From an uncultured beta proteobacterium (GTDB lineage: Bacteria > Pseudomonadota > Gammaproteobacteria > Burkholderiales > Burkholderiaceae_C), in contig CAILAY010000050.1 of NCBI GenBank assembly GCA_903832285.1, positions 62,001 to 126,000 of the forward strand: a stretch of DNA of 64,000 bases. The letters are read 5' to 3'. This document shows positions 59,619 to 64,000 of the stretch, piece after piece. Under the pieces are notes generated by a model, which was given only the letters and a program-made list of their open reading frames with translations, was not told the origin of the DNA and ran no database searches. Every line of letters begins with the position of its first letter. The first letter of the stretch is position 1. Made by a program: the position numbers and the translations under genes.

Positions 59619-60240
59619 ACTCCCACAGTTGCCTGGCCGCCAGCACCGCCTGGGGGTAGGCAGGTTTGCCGCGGCTGCCGTTGTAGCGGCCAAGGCCCAG
59701 AAACAGATCGCCGTTTTCGCGGTCCAGGTAGTGGCGCAGGATCACGCAGCCAAAGCGCAGATTGGTCTGCAGGTGAAACAGCTTGCCCGCGTCACCATCG
59801 CCCAACTGGCGTGTCCAGAACGGCATGACTTGCATGTAGCCACGAGCGCCTACGCCAGATACGGCAAACTTGCGGAAATTGCTTTCGACCTGGATCAGGC
59901 CCAGCACCAGCGCGGTATCAAGACCGGCGCGGCGGGACTCGTACCAGACGGTTTGCAGGAACTCCTTGCGCGTCTGCCAATCGCTCTTTTTCTTTTTGAG
60001 GCGCTCGCTCATGGCTCCCAACCAGCGCAGGTAGTCCAGACGCGACTCGATGTCGGCAAATTCGGGGATGGGTGGCGCACGGTTGGCCACAGCCGAACTC
60101 AGCGCCGTGCGCACCGAATCTGCCAACTGTTCTTCGATCTGTGCGCCCGCCCATGCAGGGCGGCACAGCACCCCGCTTGCACTCAGCAGGCAAAGCAATG
60201 CGCTTCGCCTGGAAGTACCCAAAGGTCGCGCGATCTTCAC
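59563..60240 (-). CDS. Lytic transglycosylase domain protein
   Basis: A 225-aa exported enzyme of the SLT/MltC-like lysozyme fold that cleaves peptidoglycan glycan strands non-hydrolytically. An N-terminal signal sequence ([20 protein letters not shown], residues 10-29) is followed by a helical region and the catalytic domain (about 100-200). The catalytic glutamate lies in LIQVESNF (near residue 117), with [15 protein letters not shown] next, as is typical. The ATG overlaps the proS stop (ATGA), so it is in the same operon. It ends within the 3' end of grxD. Confidence 0.88.
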   Translation of the reverse strand: MKIARPLGTSRRSALLCLLSASGVLCRPAWAGAQIEEQLADSVRTALSSAVANRAPPIPEFADIESRLDYLRWLGAMSERLKKKKSDWQTRKEFLQTVWYESRRAGLDTALVLGLIQVESNFRKFAVSGVGARGYMQVMPFWTRQLGDGDAGKLFHLQTNLRFGCVILRHYLDRENGDLFLGLGRYNGSRGKPAYPQAVLAARQLWEFRPASTPLEAHPTRTSPS

Positions 60241-61982
60241 GGATTCAGTTTGGACTTCAGAAATCCCAGGATGTCGGCGGTCGGCACTTTCGTGGCCGCG
60301 GTGTCACGGCGATGCTGGTATTCGACCTCGCCCACCTTCAATCCCCGGTCGCCGAGTGTGACGCGGTGGGGCACACCGATGAGTTCCCAGTCGGCGAACA
60401 TGGCACCCGGGCGTTCGCCCCGATCATCCAGGATAACGTCCACACCGGCGGCGATCAGTTCAGCATAGAGTTTTTCGGCCACCGTCTGCACCTCCGGAAA
60501 ACGGTCTGGGCTGATGGCACACAGCACCACGGTGAAGGGCGCAATCGCGTCCGGCCAGATGATGCCGCGTTCGTCATGGTTTTGCTCGATGGCTGCAGCG
60601 GGCAGGCGCGTGATGCCGATGCCGTAGCAGCCCATTTCCATGAACTGGGGTTTGCCGTTGACGTCCAGAAAGGTCGCGTTCATGGCTTGGCTGTACTTGG
60701 TGCCCAGCACGAAGACGTGGCCGACCTCAATGCCGCGTTCGATCGCCAGCACACCTTTTCCATCAGGGGAAGGATCACCTTCGACGACGTTGCGCAGATC
60801 GGCCACCAGCACCGGCTCCGGCAGATCGCGACCCCAGTTCACGCCCGTGAGGTGCACGTTGATCTCGTTGGCGCCACAAACCCAGTCGTGCATCGCGGCA
60901 ACCTCGCGGTCCACCACCAGGTTGACAGCCTGCTTCAAACCAATGGGGCCAAGGTAGCCGGGTGTGCAGCCGAAATGAGCCTCGATTTCTGGTACGGTGG
61001 CAAAGCGAAAGCCCTGGTCCAGACCCGGCACTTTGCCGACCTTGACTTCGTTCATGTCGTGGTCGCCGCGCAGCAGCAGCAACCAGACCTGGGTCTTGAC
61101 GATGACGCCGTGCGCGTCAAGTTGATCTGTCGCCAGCACCAGCGACTTGACCGTGCATTGCAGCGGCAAGCTCAGCAACTCGGCCACGTCCACACAGGTG
61201 CTTTTATCCGGGGTCGGAGTACGCGCCAGAGTTTGGCTGGGCGCAGCGTGTGGCCCCTGCGGCGCCAACGCCTGGGCCTTTTCCATGTTGGCGGCATAGT
61301 CGCTGAGTGGGCAGTAGACAATGGCGTCCTCGCCGGTGGCCGCGATCACCTGGAACTCCTCGCTCATGTCGCCGCCGATCGCGCCGCTGTCGGCGGCGAC
61401 GGCGCGATAACGCAGTCCAAAGCGGTCGAAGATGCGGCGATAGGCGGCCGACATCACCTCGTAGCTGAGCTTGGCCGACTCGATGTCACGGTCAAAACTG
61501 TAGGCGTCCTTCATGATGAATTCGCGTCCACGCATGAGTCCAAAGCGCGGACGTCGTTCGTCGCGGAATTTGGTCTGGATTTGGTAGAAATTGCGCGGCA
61601 ACTGCCTGTAGCTCTTGATTTCCTGGCGCGCGATGTCAGTCACGACTTCCTCGCTGGTTGGCTGCACCACGTAGTCGCGCTCATGGCGGTCCTGGATGCG
61701 CAGCAACTCAGGTCCCATGGCGGTGAAGCGACCCGTCTCCCGCCACAGTTCGGCAGGTTGCACCACCGGCATGCTCAGTTCCACGGCGCCGGCGCGGTTC
61801 ATCTCCTCGCGCACGATGGCTTCCACCTTGCGGATTACGCGCAAGCCCATGGGCATATAGCTGTAGATGCCGGCGCCGAGTTTCTTGATCATGCCGGCGC
61901 GCGTCATGAGTCGGTGGCTCGCCACTTCAGCGTCGGCGGGTGCTTCCTTCAGTGTGGAAATAAAGAACTGGGAGGCTTTCAT
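60237..61982 (-). CDS. proS: Prolyl-tRNA synthetase
   Basis: Class II aminoacyl-tRNA synthetase (581 aa) charging tRNA-Pro. Motif 2/3 regions and the long bacterial editing insertion (INS, about 225-405) mark the bacterial-type enzyme. The start [20 protein letters not shown] and the motif 2 loop [20 protein letters not shown] (about 138-157) are characteristic, and [17 protein letters not shown] precedes motif 3. The C-terminal anticodon-binding domain starts near 460. It is upstream of the transglycosylase gene and divergent from rppH. Confidence 0.95.
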   Translation of the reverse strand: MKASQFFISTLKEAPADAEVASHRLMTRAGMIKKLGAGIYSYMPMGLRVIRKVEAIVREEMNRAGAVELSMPVVQPAELWRETGRFTAMGPELLRIQDRHERDYVVQPTSEEVVTDIARQEIKSYRQLPRNFYQIQTKFRDERRPRFGLMRGREFIMKDAYSFDRDIESAKLSYEVMSAAYRRIFDRFGLRYRAVAADSGAIGGDMSEEFQVIAATGEDAIVYCPLSDYAANMEKAQALAPQGPHAAPSQTLARTPTPDKSTCVDVAELLSLPLQCTVKSLVLATDQLDAHGVIVKTQVWLLLLRGDHDMNEVKVGKVPGLDQGFRFATVPEIEAHFGCTPGYLGPIGLKQAVNLVVDREVAAMHDWVCGANEINVHLTGVNWGRDLPEPVLVADLRNVVEGDPSPDGKGVLAIERGIEVGHVFVLGTKYSQAMNATFLDVNGKPQFMEMGCYGIGITRLPAAAIEQNHDERGIIWPDAIAPFTVVLCAISPDRFPEVQTVAEKLYAELIAAGVDVILDDRGERPGAMFADWELIGVPHRVTLGDRGLKVGEVEYQHRRDTAATKVPTADILGFLKSKLNP

Positions 61983-62028
61983 GTGCTTGATCGCGGGAAG
62001 TAATTGCGGACCCTTAGGGCTAAGCCCC

Positions 62029-62056
62029 TTGATGCGCAGCTACCGCTGTGCATAAT
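62029..62056 (+). promoter_or_regulatory. Candidate promoter for rppH
   Basis: A -35 box TTGATG (62029-62034), 16 bases of spacer and a -10 box CATAAT (62051-62056) stand 31 bases before the rppH ATG. Both boxes deviate from consensus by two and one bases. A promoter for proS on the other strand was not found. Confidence 0.45.
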
Positions 62057-62087
62057 GGTCCTCAGTTAAAAGAATTGGGGTTTGATT

Positions 62088-62768
62088 ATGCTTGACCGTG
62101 AAGGCTTTAGGCCTAACGTCGGCATCATTCTGCTCAACCAGAAAAATCAGGTGTTCTGGGGCAAACGCATACGTACCCACTCTTGGCAGTTTCCGCAGGG
62201 TGGCATTGATCGGGGTGAAACTCCCGAGCAGGCCATGTTCCGCGAATTGCACGAGGAAGTGGGGCTCCGACCGGAGCATGTGTGCATTGTGGCCCGCACC
62301 CGAGACTGGTTGCGTTACGAGGTGCCAGACCGGTTTATCCGACGCGACGCGCGTGGACATTACAAAGGCCAGAAACAGATCTGGTACCTGCTGCAATTGA
62401 TCGGGCACGATTGGGATTTGAATCTGCGTGCCACGGATCATCCAGAATTCGACGCCTGGCGCTGGAACAACTATTGGGTTCCCCTGGACGCTGTGGTCGA
62501 GTTCAAACGCGGCGTCTATGAGTTGGCATTGACCGAGTTGGCGCGATTTCTACCCCAGCACGAACACCGTAACCGCTTCCTGCGAAATGGCACGCGTTCG
62601 CGCGACCACCAAGAACCGCATGAGGGCGCGCAACGCGGTGCGATGTTTGGACTCATGCCGGGCGCCGGTTTCGAATTGCCGCCTGGCGCAAGCTTCGAGC
62701 CCGACCCCAATACCGCGATCGAGCAGCGTCAAGGGGAGGCCGAAATCTCGAAAGCGCCGTCAGCCTGA
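62088..62768 (+). CDS. rppH: RNA pyrophosphohydrolase
   Basis: A 226-aa Nudix enzyme (also NudH) that removes pyrophosphate from the 5' end of triphosphorylated mRNA and triggers its decay. The Nudix box [20 protein letters not shown] is at residues 39-58 and continues [21 protein letters not shown] at the start and [15 protein letters not shown]-type context are typical. The C-terminal 60 residues (rich in Arg, Gly and Pro) extend beyond the E. coli protein, as in related betaproteobacteria. The ATG at 62088 is used; the TTG two codons earlier is unlikely. Confidence 0.94.
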   Translation: MLDREGFRPNVGIILLNQKNQVFWGKRIRTHSWQFPQGGIDRGETPEQAMFRELHEEVGLRPEHVCIVARTRDWLRYEVPDRFIRRDARGHYKGQKQIWYLLQLIGHDWDLNLRATDHPEFDAWRWNNYWVPLDAVVEFKRGVYELALTELARFLPQHEHRNRFLRNGTRSRDHQEPHEGAQRGAMFGLMPGAGFELPPGASFEPDPNTAIEQRQGEAEISKAPSA

Positions 62769-62789
62769 AATCGGACGGGTGGTGGGCAA

Positions 62790-63926
62790 TTATCTGGTTA
62801 ACACCAAGTTGTCACGGTGCACCATCTCAGCTTCAGCGACGTAGCCCAACAGGCGTTCGAATTCGCCGGACGGTTTGCGGCAAATCAGGCGCGCCTCACC
62901 GCTGGCGTAATTGGCCAATCCGCGCGCCATCTCGTTCCCGAACGCATCGCGAATTGCAATCACGTCGCCGCGTGAAAACTCCCCCTCCACGGCCGTCATT
63001 CCGATCGGCAGCAAACTCTTTCCTTCATCTCGCACCTTGGCGGCAGCACCCCCGTCCACGGTGACTGCGCCGCGCAGTTGCAGGTGGTCAGCCATCCATT
63101 GTTTGCGTGCCTGATTCTTGGGCGTCTGCGCCAACAGCAAAGTGCCAATGACCTCGCCCTGCATCAAGCGAATCAGCGCATCAGGCTCTCGCCCCCAGGC
63201 AATCACAGTGGAGGCGCCAGAGCCCGCGGCGCGCTTTGCCGCCAGAATCTTTGTGATCATGCCGCCACGTCCCAGGCTCGAACCTGCGCCCCCCGCCATC
63301 GCCTCCAACTGGGGATCTCCGGCAGTGGCTACGTCGATGAAGCGTGCACCCGGATCCTTGCGCGGATCGGCGCTGAACAGGCCGCGCTGGTCAGTCAAAA
63401 TTACCAGTACGTCGGCCTCGATCAAGTTTGCTACCAGTGCGCCCAGGGTGTCGTTGTCGCCGAACTTGATCTCGTCGTTAACCACGGTGTCGTTTTCGTT
63501 GATGACCGGAACAACGTGATGCTGCAATAGCGTGAGCAAGGTGGAGCGAGCGTTGAGGTAGCGCTCACGGTCTGCCAGATCCGCATGAGTCAACAGTACC
63601 TGCGCCGAACCCAGGCCGTTTTCGCGCAACTTGGTTTCATACATTTGCGCCAGACCCATCTGGCCCACCGCTGCGGCTGCTTGCAATGCATGAATTTCGC
63701 GAGGTCGCGTAGTCCAGCCCAGGCGCTTCATTCCTTCAGCAATGGCACCGCTGGAAACCATCACCACTTCGCGTCCGTCGCGGCGCAAGGAAGCCAGTTG
63801 ACGGCACCATTGGCCGATGGCGGTTTCGTCCAAGCCGCGGCCATCATTCGTCACCAGGCTGGAGCCGACTTTCACCACGATACGGCCTGCGTCCTGCAGC
63901 ACCTTGGAAGTATTTTTCTGGGTCAT
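62790..63926 (-). CDS. proB: Glutamate 5-kinase
   Basis: First enzyme of proline biosynthesis (378 aa), phosphorylating glutamate. The kinase domain (residues 1-260) carries [18 protein letters not shown] at about residues 16-33, the [20 protein letters not shown] substrate-binding loop and the GTGGM-like [17 protein letters not shown] loop. A C-terminal PUA domain spans about 285-365 ([20 protein letters not shown]), typical of long ProB. The ATG at 63926 ([10 protein letters not shown]) is preferred over an ATG seven codons upstream. It converges with rppH. Confidence 0.94.
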   Translation of the reverse strand: MTQKNTSKVLQDAGRIVVKVGSSLVTNDGRGLDETAIGQWCRQLASLRRDGREVVMVSSGAIAEGMKRLGWTTRPREIHALQAAAAVGQMGLAQMYETKLRENGLGSAQVLLTHADLADRERYLNARSTLLTLLQHHVVPVINENDTVVNDEIKFGDNDTLGALVANLIEADVLVILTDQRGLFSADPRKDPGARFIDVATAGDPQLEAMAGGAGSSLGRGGMITKILAAKRAAGSGASTVIAWGREPDALIRLMQGEVIGTLLLAQTPKNQARKQWMADHLQLRGAVTVDGGAAAKVRDEGKSLLPIGMTAVEGEFSRGDVIAIRDAFGNEMARGLANYASGEARLICRKPSGEFERLLGYVAEAEMVHRDNLVLTR

Positions 63927-64000
63927 CTTTTGATGTAAGCCAATCACAGAAAAGCCGTGCCTAGCTCCTTGGTACCTCAGTTAGGGAATTGATCTCCGGT

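Noticed and set aside
60072-62003. A 643-codon open frame on the plus strand opposite proS
   Set aside because: It mirrors the proS reading frame in GC-rich codons, and its translation is low-complexity His/Ala/Val-rich without any recognisable domain; proS has full motifs on the other strand.
1-64000. CRISPR arrays, rRNA genes, intact transposases and prophage genes
   Set aside because: No regular spacer-repeat array, rRNA-like block, transposase or phage motif could be recognised on either strand.
63948-64000. Possible last codons of the gene upstream of proB (an Obg-type GTPase gene is common there)
   Set aside because: Only about 50 bases are present; two frames reach a stop and neither could be matched to a known C-terminus.

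Overview
The window looks like chromosome of a betaproteobacterium, most likely Burkholderiales and probably close to Comamonadaceae (Rhodoferax/Polaromonas/Curvibacter type). This rests on GC-rich coding sequence and on neighbourhoods typical of that group: petB-petC-sspA-sspB-tRNA-Thr, rhodanese-grxC-secB-gpsA followed by divergent gpmA, S41 peptidase-ThiF, hemA-prfA-prmC, and proS-lytic transglycosylase with divergent rppH. No flagellar, phage, integrase, intact insertion-sequence or CRISPR genes are present. Almost everything is core or lineage-specific chromosome, with small decayed patches.

Layout. 0-2.8 kb: end of the cytochrome bc1 operon, sspA/sspB, tRNA-Thr. 3-10.4 kb: beta-propeller lipoprotein, a Na+/H+ antiporter-type protein, and a tightly overlapping run UbiH-like hydroxylase/DsbC/M61 peptidase/DUF3108. 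10.4-13.7 kb: glutamate-type ABC importer genes without an ATPase, and an AEC-family carrier. 13.8-21.3 kb: an unusual fusion of a sterol-desaturase-type hydroxylase with a YhhN lysoplasmalogenase-like domain, a Cys/Gly-tailed membrane protein, an oxidoreductase and several small orphan proteins with loose spacing. 21.5-31.8 kb: a stress and lipid-remodelling island (TIGR01777 protein, alkene reductase, lipocalin, then a seven-gene operon running FAD oxidoreductase-DUF1365-cyclopropane synthase-like methyltransferase-DUF3833-SDR-NTF2-like-photolyase), headed by a divergent TetR regulator with repeated operator-like sites.

32-45.7 kb: secB operon, gpmA, CtpA-type protease plus ThiF/MoeB, diguanylate cyclase translationally coupled to an FlhG/MinD ATPase, HDOD protein, folE, ClsB-type phospholipase D plus EEP nuclease, apaH, DUF971 and HIT proteins. 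Two decayed genes lie here: a frameshifted PIN-domain toxin tail beside gpsA and the C-terminal tail of a TpsB/FhaC outer-membrane transporter. 45.7-55.2 kb: a very large FAD/Fe-S oxidoreductase, then a glycerol-3-phosphate uptake operon ugpB-A-E-C-Q with a good PHO-box match upstream of ugpB. 55.3-64 kb: hemA-prfA-prmC, slyD, grxD, lytic transglycosylase, proS, rppH, proB.

The most interesting material is (i) the photolyase/methyltransferase/FAD operon under a TetR-type regulator, which resembles clusters for singlet-oxygen or light-induced fatty-acid modification; (ii) the hydroxylase-YhhN fusion, which would place two ether-lipid-cleaving activities in one polypeptide; (iii) a family of short palindromic elements (about 56 bp, plus a longer and a shorter variant) placed just after stop codons; and (iv) the PHO box. 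All functions are read from motifs and context only; no database search was possible.
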